Positions 27,687-35,363 of a stretch of DNA of 64,000 nt are shown here, piece by piece (the first letter of the stretch is position 1; each line of letters opens with the position of its first letter). This stretch comes from Croceicoccus ponticola (GTDB lineage: Bacteria; Pseudomonadota; Alphaproteobacteria; Sphingomonadales; Sphingomonadaceae), in NCBI RefSeq assembly GCF_004004515.1, contig NZ_RXOL01000004.1:1-64000 (forward strand), read 5' to 3'. The translations under genes and the position numbers were made by a program. The notes under the pieces were generated by a model. That model had not been told where the DNA came from, did no database searches, and saw nothing but the letters and a program-made list of their open reading frames with translations.

Positions 27687-29174
27687 TCAGAAGACGTCGA
27701 ACGAAGCGGGCTTGGCATCGAGGATGACGGTTTTGGTCTCAAGGAACGGCATCAGCCCTTCCTTGCCGCCTTCACGCCCGATGCCAGACTGCTTGAACCC
27801 GCCGAAAGCGATGCTGAAGTCGGATCGAAACGCGTTGTGCCCCACTGTACCCGAGCGAAGTTGACGTGCAGCGGAATAGGCCCGTTCGATATCATTGGTG
27901 AAGACAGAGGCATTGAGACCGTAGATGGAGTCGTTGGCGATCTCGATCGCCTGCGCCTCATTATCGGCCGGGATCACAGACAGAACCGGCCCGAATATCT
28001 CTTCGCGCGCGATCGTCTGATTGTTATCCACGTTGCCGAACACTGTCGGCTCAATGAAAAAGCCGCGGTTGAGATGTGCCGGTCGGCTGCCACCAGCAGC
28101 CAGCGTTGCCCCCTCGGACACGCCCTTGGCGATCAAATCTTCGACACGGTCCCGTTGGCGACGCATGGCCAGCGGCCCCATACCCGATCCTGCATCGAAG
28201 GGATCACCGACGCGCACGGCACGAAACGCTTCACCCAGTGCTTCGACCAACTGGTCATGACGATTGCGCGAAACGACGATGCGCGTCAGCGCAGAGCACA
28301 CCTGGCCTGTCAGGAAGGTCGTCGATCCCGTGATGGTTTGCGCAGCAGCCGCTACATCGTAATCGTCCAGCACGACAGCGGCCGACTTACCGCCCAGTTC
28401 GAGCGTGCAGCGCGCAATGCGTTCGCCGCATAACGAGGCGATGCGCCGTCCGGCCATGGTCGATCCTGTGAAGGTTATCTTGTCCACATCCGGGTGACGA
28501 ACAAGCTTTTCGGAAACTTCGCGGTCGGCGGTCAGGACATTGATGACACCTGCGGGCAAGCCGACCTTTTCGCAGATCTCGGCTAGAACATATGCCGATC
28601 CCGGCGCTTCGGGCGAGGCCTTTACGACGATGGTGCAACCGGCCAGAAGCGCAGGCGCGCACTTATGCGCGATCAGCAATGCCGGGCCATTCCACGGAAT
28701 GATGGCACCCACCACGCCCACCGGTTCGCGAACAAGCAAACCGACATTGCCGCCGCCTTTGGGCTCGTGCTCTTCGACAAATGGAAAGTCATCGGCGAGA
28801 TCTGCATAGTATCGGTAAATACCGCTCAAGGTCTGCGACACCGGCTGAGCGACGTTGAACACCGTGCCCGATTCAACCGTCCAGATCTGGGCGATATCGT
28901 CTGCGCGGCGATCGAATTCATCGGCAATCGCATCAAGGTAGCCAGCGCGCTCCTTGTGCGTCATGCGCGGCCACGGCCCCTTGTCGAAGGCATGGCGGGC
29001 AGCCGCAACTGCGGCGTTGACGTCCGCTTCTTGCGCTTCGGCCACGGCAACATATAGTTCTTCCGTCCCCGAGTTGATCACCTCGATGATCGATGAGGAA
29101 GACGGATCGGACCACTTGCCACCAATAAATAGCTGATCCGGGCGTTGGAACGGGGCCGCCTTTGTGTCGAGCAT
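27687..29174 (-). CDS. Aldehyde dehydrogenase
   Basis: A 495-residue NAD-dependent ALDH. The substrate-activating cysteine is in FLTGQVCSALTR, the base glutamate in CTLELGGKSAAVVL, the cofactor motif FTGSTMAGRRI, and the early IIPWNGP loop is typical. The ATG is preceded by GAGAGGAAATTGAG. It lies between a PQQ alcohol dehydrogenase (upstream) and the bicupin (downstream), a natural pair for alcohol, aldehyde, acid conversion. Close relative of 13667-15145, so the island has two alcohol-to-acid modules. Confidence 0.93.
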   Translation of the reverse strand: MLDTKAAPFQRPDQLFIGGKWSDPSSSSIIEVINSGTEELYVAVAEAQEADVNAAVAAARHAFDKGPWPRMTHKERAGYLDAIADEFDRRADDIAQIWTVESGTVFNVAQPVSQTLSGIYRYYADLADDFPFVEEHEPKGGGNVGLLVREPVGVVGAIIPWNGPALLIAHKCAPALLAGCTIVVKASPEAPGSAYVLAEICEKVGLPAGVINVLTADREVSEKLVRHPDVDKITFTGSTMAGRRIASLCGERIARCTLELGGKSAAVVLDDYDVAAAAQTITGSTTFLTGQVCSALTRIVVSRNRHDQLVEALGEAFRAVRVGDPFDAGSGMGPLAMRRQRDRVEDLIAKGVSEGATLAAGGSRPAHLNRGFFIEPTVFGNVDNNQTIAREEIFGPVLSVIPADNEAQAIEIANDSIYGLNASVFTNDIERAYSAARQLRSGTVGHNAFRSDFSIAFGGFKQSGIGREGGKEGLMPFLETKTVILDAKPASFDVF

Positions 29175-29258
29175 CTCAATTTCCTCTCTCGTGTCGCGCT
29201 GAAATCTGCGAGCGCGCCGTGTTGCATTACCCCGCGATGCCGAGGTCGATGATCCGGG

Positions 29259-31382
29259 TCAGGGCTTCAAACCGTTGCGGTTGGCCAGTGTCTTTGCCTG
29301 ATCGCCCACGAACTGGCGGATCGATTCCGCCTGATGCGGCGTCAGTGACTTGGCGAAGCTGACCATGCCGTTGTCTTGCAGCGCTCCACCGATGACGATG
29401 TCCTGCCACAGCTGCGCATCATGCAACGCGACAGATCTGCGCAAATCCGGGACGATACCGCCCGACCACGCTTCCAGTCCGTGACAGGCTGCACAGACCT
29501 TGCCAAAAAGCAGTCGTCCGGTTTCGACGCGATCGGCAGACATGGCGAAAGTGGGGGCTATGATTGGCGGTGCCACTGCTGCGGTCTTCGCGGGAAGTTT
29601 CGCGGTGCCATCAAGACTGAAGACCAGCACCCTGCCGTTGATGGGAGTGGTTGGCCCATCGAAGGAAGGGAGCGAAAGCGGAACCGCCCCGCCGTAGCCC
29701 GCCAAGACTGCGATGTATTGTTTGCCGCCCGACTGGAAACTGACAGGCCCTGCCATCACGCCGGACTGGGCGGCAAACGACCAAAGTTTCTTTCCGTCAC
29801 TTGCACGATAAGCGTCAAACGTTCCGGCAGCGGTGCCCTGGAACACGAGATCACCCGCAGTAGCCAGTGTTCCACCGTTCCACGGACCATCATGTTCCGC
29901 GCGCCAGACCTCTTTTTGGGCCACCGGATCCCATGCGCTCAACCAGCCGGTAAGGCTGGCCTTGATCTGCGCCTGAACCACTGGATCGCTCGGCATCTTG
30001 CTGGTCATCATGTCGTAGCCGAGATTCCATTGCCCCGGCTCGATCTTGAAACCCTCTTCGTGATTATAAAGCGCAGCCAGCATCTGTGTCGGCAGATAGA
30101 CGAGCCCGGTTTTCGGGCTGTAAGACATCGGCTGCCAGCTATGCGCTCCCGCTCCTGCCGAGGTGGCGAGAAAGGCGCTGTTTTCATATCGCGCGCCCGG
30201 CGTTTCGACCGGACGCCCGGTCTTTAAGTCGATACGTTCGGCCCAGTTTACGGGGGCGAACTTTTCGGCTGAGATAAGCTTTCCGCTCCTGCGATCGATT
30301 ACATAGAAAAAGCCGTTCTTGGGCGCGTGCATCAGCACCTGACGATTGGCACCACCGATATCGAGCGTCGCCAGCATGATCTGTGCAGTCGCGGTAAAAT
30401 CCCAAGTTTCGCCAGGCACTTCCTGATAATGCCAAAGATATTTGCCGGTGTCGGGATCCAGCGCAACAATCGATGACAGGAACAGGTTGTCGCCCTTGCC
30501 CTCAGATCGGTCTTTCAACGTGAGCGGCGATCCATTTCCGACGCCGATGTAAAGCTGGTTCAGTTCCTGATCGTATACGATCGCATCCCAGACTGTTCCG
30601 CCACCGCCAAGCTCGAGATACTTGTCACCAAACCACGTCGGCGACGCCAATTTGGAGAGGATGTCGTCAGATGCGGCTCCATCTTTCTTGCCGCGTTCTC
30701 CAGGCACCGTGTAGAAACGCCATGCCAACTTTCCGGTTTGCTCATCATAGGCGGAAACATAGCCGCGGACGCCGAAATCTGCTCCGCCGTTCCCGATATA
30801 CACTTTGCCTCGGGCCACCCGCGGCGCACCGCTGATCGTATAAGGCTTGGTGACGTCCGTCGTTTGCGTGATCCAGTCAGGCGCGCCAGTCTTGGCATTG
30901 AGAGCAACCAACCGGCCATCCAGCGTGCCGACAAACACACGACCATCATGATAGGCGACGCCGCGATTTACCACGTCGCAACAGGCGTTTACTGCCGTCT
31001 TCCCCGGAACTTGCGGGTCATACATCCACAGCTGTTTACCGGTCGCCGCGTCATAGGCGTAGACCTTGCTCCACGCTGTCGATGTATAAAGCACGCCGTC
31101 GACGACAAGCGGGGTTGCTTCCTGTCCGCGGGCGGTATCAAAATCCTGATACCATGCCAGTTGCAGCCCGCTGACGTTCCCCGCGTTTATCTGGTCTAGC
31201 GGCGAATAACGCTGCTCGTCAGCGGTTCCGCCATATGTCGGCCAATCTTGTGCCTGAAGCGAAGCGGCGAACGCAGGATTTCCTGACGAAGTGTTGACGG
31301 CATCGGTACCGTTATAAGCTCCGCAACCGCCAAGCAGGGCCGTGACAGCGATCGAAAGAATGGTCAGGTATCTGCGCTTCAT
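29259..31382 (-). CDS. Exported PQQ-dependent quinohaemoprotein dehydrogenase, second copy
   Basis: A 707-residue PQQ/cytochrome c alcohol dehydrogenase. The signal MKRRYLTILSIAVTALLGGC ends in a clear lipobox (LGGC), so it is probably a periplasmic lipoprotein. The vicinal cysteines in VNACCDVVNRG form the ring disulfide over PQQ. The propeller repeats include GGGTVWDAIVYD, EGKGDNLFLSSIVALD and the catalytic region ETWDFTA (residue +2 is Thr, so calcium rather than lanthanide is expected). The C-terminal cytochrome c has CAACHGLEAW and a distal Met in NGMVSFAKSL. It lies 84 bp from the ALDH. Compared with 2067-4217 it keeps the disulfide, so the two enzymes may differ in redox behaviour or substrate. 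Confidence 0.93.
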   Translation of the reverse strand: MKRRYLTILSIAVTALLGGCGAYNGTDAVNTSSGNPAFAASLQAQDWPTYGGTADEQRYSPLDQINAGNVSGLQLAWYQDFDTARGQEATPLVVDGVLYTSTAWSKVYAYDAATGKQLWMYDPQVPGKTAVNACCDVVNRGVAYHDGRVFVGTLDGRLVALNAKTGAPDWITQTTDVTKPYTISGAPRVARGKVYIGNGGADFGVRGYVSAYDEQTGKLAWRFYTVPGERGKKDGAASDDILSKLASPTWFGDKYLELGGGGTVWDAIVYDQELNQLYIGVGNGSPLTLKDRSEGKGDNLFLSSIVALDPDTGKYLWHYQEVPGETWDFTATAQIMLATLDIGGANRQVLMHAPKNGFFYVIDRRSGKLISAEKFAPVNWAERIDLKTGRPVETPGARYENSAFLATSAGAGAHSWQPMSYSPKTGLVYLPTQMLAALYNHEEGFKIEPGQWNLGYDMMTSKMPSDPVVQAQIKASLTGWLSAWDPVAQKEVWRAEHDGPWNGGTLATAGDLVFQGTAAGTFDAYRASDGKKLWSFAAQSGVMAGPVSFQSGGKQYIAVLAGYGGAVPLSLPSFDGPTTPINGRVLVFSLDGTAKLPAKTAAVAPPIIAPTFAMSADRVETGRLLFGKVCAACHGLEAWSGGIVPDLRRSVALHDAQLWQDIVIGGALQDNGMVSFAKSLTPHQAESIRQFVGDQAKTLANRNGLKP

Positions 31383-31441
31383 TGGCTCGGTCCGGTTTGT
31401 TGAAGGTCTTCAGTTCGGCGGGGAAAGATGAGTCGCTGACT

Positions 31442-32263
31442 TTACGGCCAGATCACACGTTCTTCGCGGGAGAGGAAACCGCGTGACCCGTCCCGGTCTG
31501 CAAATGTATCGAGCATGGCCAGCGCACCATCTGGGCCATCATCGGTCCAGGCCGCTTCGAAATGGTCCTGATCTTCGAAGGACACTTCCACGACGCCATC
31601 GAAAAGCGGTGCGTCAGATCCCTGCAAAGGCAGGGCCGCTGTCAGCCCTATGACCCCCGGCAAGCTTCCCAGTGCTTTCGAGAACTCGGCCATATGACCT
31701 TCGAAATCGGAAGTGCCGGGCTTTTGCTTGATGAAAACCTGCGCCTTGATCGGAGCGAACGCCTTGTTCGTGGGAGACACGCAACGGCTGTATTCCGTCG
31801 TAAACAGCCAAGCTGCCTTGTCCCGGATGTAGAGTTCGTCGACGTCGCGATCCAGCGGTGCATAAAGCGGATCGGCGACCGCAGCCTCCAGATCGGAAAG
31901 TTGATCGACCCAGACCGTCGGAATACCGAGGTAAGGCATGGGCGTCAGACCAGGCAGTGTCGGCAAGCTGCCGATACCGTGGTTTTGAACGTATCGCTTG
32001 AAGTAGGGAAGCGTGGCGGTCAGCGTGCCGTGAGGGTCACGCCAGTGCGCATGAAATTGCTCGTCAGTCAGGCCAGGCTTCTTGATGATGAAAGCATAGA
32101 CCTTAACTTTCTGGCCCTTTTCCCCGAGTGATGCCGTGCTGGTGGAAATGCCCGCGCATTTTGCGACGTCGGCCGCCACAGTGCCCTCGCCAGCCAGAAC
32201 GACCGACGGCGAAGCAATCAAGTACAAGCCGGATGCGGCGATCAAAGAGGCAAGTATACGCAT
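31442..32263 (-). CDS. Exported protein with two EthD-like domains
   Basis: A 273-residue protein. The signal peptide MRILASLIAASGLYLIASPS ends around VLAGEG. The first EthD-like domain is about residues 50-165 (KVYAFIIKKPGLTDEQFHAHW, then PYFKRYVQNHG). The second is shorter (about 175-270, IKAQVFIKQKPGTSDFEGHM). The frame is open from 32317, but ATG at 32263 with AGGAAG upstream gives a textbook signal peptide. EthD-domain proteins are usually cytosolic single domains, so an exported tandem form beside a periplasmic PQQ dehydrogenase is unusual and may act on the same periplasmic intermediate. It is the first gene of the run ending with the TonB receptor. Confidence 0.82.
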   Translation of the reverse strand: MRILASLIAASGLYLIASPSVVLAGEGTVAADVAKCAGISTSTASLGEKGQKVKVYAFIIKKPGLTDEQFHAHWRDPHGTLTATLPYFKRYVQNHGIGSLPTLPGLTPMPYLGIPTVWVDQLSDLEAAVADPLYAPLDRDVDELYIRDKAAWLFTTEYSRCVSPTNKAFAPIKAQVFIKQKPGTSDFEGHMAEFSKALGSLPGVIGLTAALPLQGSDAPLFDGVVEVSFEDQDHFEAAWTDDGPDGALAMLDTFADRDGSRGFLSREERVIWP

Positions 32264-32825
32264 GAACAAGCTTCCTGATTTTGCGTTAGAACAGTAGCTT
32301 CCGCGGGCCATATTCACGTCAATTGGTTTCCGCCGCTTGAGAGACCGAAATCGTGCGAGAGTGCTTCGAAGGTCGATGACGCACCCACGCTACACCAGTA
32401 AAGCTGTGTTCTGGCGCGAGTTTGGCGCGATCTGGCCCTTACTGTCGACGTGAGGCCGCTGAGTGAACCCATCGCGCAAAGTGATGATCACGAACCGCAG
32501 GCAGGCACAATCAGTCCCCAGCCAACATCAAGCCATGCACGCACAAAGGCAGCCCCATGAATCCCCTCTCCACTCAAGTGGCCCCACCGCTCGGCCCTTA
32601 TTTCATACTCACCGTATATTCCTGAGTAGGCCCGCGTATTTTTGATTCGTCAAATAAAAATAATGGCCATTTTGGCAAATCACTAATCCGCTAACATTTG
32701 AATAAAAAGCGCACGTACGGCTCAATCCGCTGACCGCAAGTCAAGTTGCGCACCATCGAATCATGTAAATGTTGTGAGGTAAGCAAAGCAAAGGAATGAT
32801 ATCCGCAAGAAGCGGATCATTTTAT
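32264..32825. promoter_or_regulatory. Gene-free region upstream of the EthD/PQQ/TonB operon
   Basis: About 560 bp between the EthD start and the stop of the cupin gene. It is AT-rich in the middle (32600-32720). It contains CCGTATATTC at 32612-32621, the reverse complement of a 10-mer at 4406-4415 upstream of the other PQQ dehydrogenase. The short TTTGATTCGTCAAA dyad at 32641-32654 has no GC stem and is not called as a terminator. No small gene with a good start was found. Confidence 0.5.
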
Positions 32826-33257
32826 TCAGTCGGACTTGACAACGTGCGTTTCAGAATCCTTCCACTGCACGTCCATAGGACCCGAACTGATCAAAAGAAA
32901 CGTACATCCGTCGGGCCCAGCCTCCTCCGGGCCGTAGACCACGTTGGCACGCGCCCAGCGCAAGTCGCCTTCCTTGTACCATCCGCTGCCGTCGTTGAAC
33001 GTCATGGTACCTTTGATGATATAGTAGATTGTGTCGTAGTTGTGGGCGTGCGCATCAGCCTTGCAATTGGGCGGAAACTTGTTCGGGACGATCCATGGCC
33101 CCTTTTCCCAGTTCTCGCCCAAGAACTGGACGGGGATCGGCTCACTCATGTGACTGAAGAAGCCGGGGTCGGTTTCGGGATCAGCGAAAAACTGCCACTC
33201 ATTATCTTCGATTCGGGAACGACCAATTCCGTTTTCGACGAAAGCTTGACCCTTCAA
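32826..33257 (-). CDS. Small cupin-domain protein
   Basis: A 143-residue single-cupin protein. The metal-binding part is in ADAHAHNYDTIYYIIKGTM (His-x-His and a Tyr/Ile strand), followed by YKEGDLRWARANVVYGPE. The longest frame starts at 33311, but that would place the coding sequence over the AT-rich promoter; TTG at 33255-33257 has GGAGAGG just upstream and is preferred. Cupins of this type can be isomerases, dioxygenases or decarboxylase-like enzymes. It is divergent from the alpha/beta hydrolase at 33586 and shares the motif-rich promoter. Confidence 0.75.
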   Translation of the reverse strand: MKGQAFVENGIGRSRIEDNEWQFFADPETDPGFFSHMSEPIPVQFLGENWEKGPWIVPNKFPPNCKADAHAHNYDTIYYIIKGTMTFNDGSGWYKEGDLRWARANVVYGPEEAGPDGCTFLLISSGPMDVQWKDSETHVVKSD

Positions 33258-33585
33258 AGGACCTCTCCATATATTTATATCCCTTGTGTATATACTCGCT
33301 GATGCGTGCACAAGGAAATTATGGGTGCCAGAAGAGGCGCTTTACCATAGACGAAATTCGCCCACTTCGCCTGATGAGGTTTTGCGCGGGAGGCGTTTGG
33401 CCGATCAAGCCCATCCTTCAGGCGATGGTTTTCTGGGAATTCGGACTTTGGTGCTGACCGATCCGATTTCGCCACAAGTTCCGATACCGTTTGAGTACCG
33501 ACATGAGTCTGGATGTTTTCACCCAAAATATGCGAATAGGGTGGTTTTTATATTCGAACAACCGAGATGCTGGGGAGGGTCGCAC
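33258..33585. promoter_or_regulatory. Divergent promoter region, cupin and alpha/beta hydrolase
   Basis: About 330 bp with no credible gene. At the cupin end it contains ATATATTTAT (33269-33278) and the palindrome GTATATAC (33288-33295), both shared with other promoters of module I. The hydrolase has its own ribosome-binding site GGGGAGGG at 33572-33579 before a GTG start. The rest shows nothing I can name. Confidence 0.5.
33269..33295. promoter_or_regulatory. Paired ATATATTTAT and GTATATAC operator candidate
   Basis: ATATATTTAT (33269-33278) matches 23598-23607 exactly. GTATATAC (33288-33295) is the core of GTATATATAC at 16045-16054. The two elements are about two helical turns apart. Suggests that the cupin, the hydrolase or both belong to the same regulon as the P450 and the repeat-protein operon. 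Confidence 0.4.
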
Positions 33586-34488
33586 GTGTTTGAAGGGTTC
33601 AGGCAGTCGACCGAGATCGTCGACGGGATGGAAATCGCCTTCGTCACCGGAGGGAGCGGGCCTGCCATCCTTCTTCTCCACGGATACCCGCAAAACCGGT
33701 TTATGTGGAGCCGGGTTGCTCCGTTGCTCGCGCGCGATTTCACCGTGGTGTGTGCGGATCTTCGCGGTTACGGCGACAGCGCGAAACCACCTGCCGGGCC
33801 GGATTGCGAGGCCTATTCGTTCCGCGCCATGGCCCGAGACCAGGTGCTCTTGATGGAACGATTAGGCCACTCCCGGTTCATGGTCGCAGGTCATGATCGA
33901 GGCGGCAGGGTGGGTCACCGGATGGTTCGCGATTGGCCAGACCGTATTGCGGCGTTTGCAGCTCTAGATTTGGTGCCGACATGGCGCATGTACCATTCCA
34001 TCACTCGCGACCTGGCGCGTACTTACTGGCAATGGTATTTTCTGCCCCAGCCCGCTCCGCATCCTGAACGGATGATAGGCGCAGATCCCGATTACTATTT
34101 CGAACACTGCCTTGGATCGAACGGCGGCACCACGCTTGATGCTTTTGATCCGGCGGTGCTGGCCGAATATCGTCGATGCTGGAATAATCCCGCCATGATC
34201 CACGCTTCGTGCAATGACTATCGGGCGGGGATTGGCATCGACTTGCAGCATGACGAAGACGATCAAGGCAAGATCCTGCAATGCCCGGTGCTGGCTTTAT
34301 GGGCGGGTCAGGGAATTATGCAGACCTTGTTCGACATTGGCGCCGAATGGCGTTCGGTTGCCGATAACGTGACCACTGGCACAATTGCCGGCGGGCACTT
34401 TTTCCTCGACCATCAGCCTGAGGCAAGCGCCGAGGCGCTTGCCACGTTTTTCGCCCGCAATATCCAGTCGGCAGACATGGACGGATAA
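33586..34488 (+). CDS. Alpha/beta hydrolase, fluoroacetate-dehalogenase/epoxide-hydrolase type
   Basis: A 300-residue alpha/beta hydrolase. The nucleophile motif is GHDRGGRVGHRM, with aspartate in place of the serine of esterases. The oxyanion loop is LLLHGYPQNRFMW, and the catalytic His is in GGHFFLDHQPE. Arginines next to the nucleophile are as in fluoroacetate dehalogenases; epoxide hydrolases are the alternative. The start is GTG at 33586 with GGGGAGGG 7-14 bases upstream; the frame from 33286 would add a long unrelated N-terminus. The next gene starts 12 bp later and is probably cotranscribed. Confidence 0.88.
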   Translation: MFEGFRQSTEIVDGMEIAFVTGGSGPAILLLHGYPQNRFMWSRVAPLLARDFTVVCADLRGYGDSAKPPAGPDCEAYSFRAMARDQVLLMERLGHSRFMVAGHDRGGRVGHRMVRDWPDRIAAFAALDLVPTWRMYHSITRDLARTYWQWYFLPQPAPHPERMIGADPDYYFEHCLGSNGGTTLDAFDPAVLAEYRRCWNNPAMIHASCNDYRAGIGIDLQHDEDDQGKILQCPVLALWAGQGIMQTLFDIGAEWRSVADNVTTGTIAGGHFFLDHQPEASAEALATFFARNIQSADMDG

Positions 34489-34500
34489 GCCAGGATGACC

Positions 34501-35181
34501 ATGAACGACAAACAGATCCGCCAGCTCGTCCTCGACGCCTGTCACGGCCTGGCTGCATCAGGATGCGGCAACACGATTGGCGGGCATGTCAGCATGCGGG
34601 TGCCCGGCCGCGATCTATATTGGACCAACGCTCTTGATCGGGCTCTTGACGAGATGGAAGACGATGACCTGTTGTTAGTGAATTTTGACGGCAAGGTTGT
34701 CGAGGGGAACCGGCCGATCAGCCCCGGCATCGATTTCCATCAAGGCATCTATCAGCAGAGATTGGAGATCAACGGGGTCGTGCATACTCACGGCCCTTGG
34801 GGCACGACACAGGCCGCGTTGTGCCGGCCCGTTCGAATGTACCATAATCTCTCAACCTACTTTTATAACAAGGTCGGCGTCAGTCCAGACGATACGATCG
34901 AAGCAATCGCACCTGTCCTGGGCGATAACGTGGCCATAATGATCCCATGGCATGGTGCCATAACCATCGGTAAAACGCTGCCCGAAGCAGCCGCGCTCCA
35001 TGTGACGTATGAATATGCAGCCCGGCTCGACGTAAAGCTTGCCGCAACCGAGGCTCCCGAAATCCCGGCTGACGCCTGCGACCGCCTGCAAGCTCTGTTG
35101 AGCAAGGCCAACTATCTGGACCTTACATGGGAGTTGATGCTAAGGCGTGCCAAGGCATCGCCGGGTCTGCCCGAGGCCTGA
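34501..35181 (+). CDS. Class II aldolase/adducin-domain protein
   Basis: A 226-residue protein of the FucA/AraD/adducin head family. The zinc histidines are in VVHTHGPWGTTQAAL and in IPWHGAITIGKT. The catalytic acidic region is less clear. GNTIGGHVSMRVPGRDLYWT matches the family's N-terminal phosphate loop, though without the full phosphate-binding Ser pattern, so the substrate may be unphosphorylated. ATG at 34501 has AGGA at good spacing; the ATG at 34495 does not. It follows the hydrolase by 12 bp. Many family members act as hydroxyacid aldolases, decarboxylases or epimerases on pathway intermediates. Confidence 0.85.
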   Translation: MNDKQIRQLVLDACHGLAASGCGNTIGGHVSMRVPGRDLYWTNALDRALDEMEDDDLLLVNFDGKVVEGNRPISPGIDFHQGIYQQRLEINGVVHTHGPWGTTQAALCRPVRMYHNLSTYFYNKVGVSPDDTIEAIAPVLGDNVAIMIPWHGAITIGKTLPEAAALHVTYEYAARLDVKLAATEAPEIPADACDRLQALLSKANYLDLTWELMLRRAKASPGLPEA

Positions 35182-35363
35182 GGTTTGGAGCAGCTTATTG
35201 CGGTGTGATGGCCTCGCGACGAGGTACCAACGGACCGCAGCGAGCCAGAGACGCTGCAATCCCGCCCGTGGGCTTTCTTCTACCTCAACTGCAAAAGCGC
35301 ACCGTTAAACGGCGATGCTTTCTCCAAAATTATGTCGACACTGAGAGCATGATGGCACTCGTT

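Noticed and set aside
32641-32654. TTTGATTCGTCAAA hairpin as a terminator
   Set aside because: The stem is short and AT-only, and lies in an AT-rich promoter region more than 150 bp from the nearest stop codon.
33286-33585. N-terminal extension of the alpha/beta hydrolase frame
   Set aside because: It adds 100 residues with no similarity, and a strong ribosome-binding site precedes the GTG at 33586.
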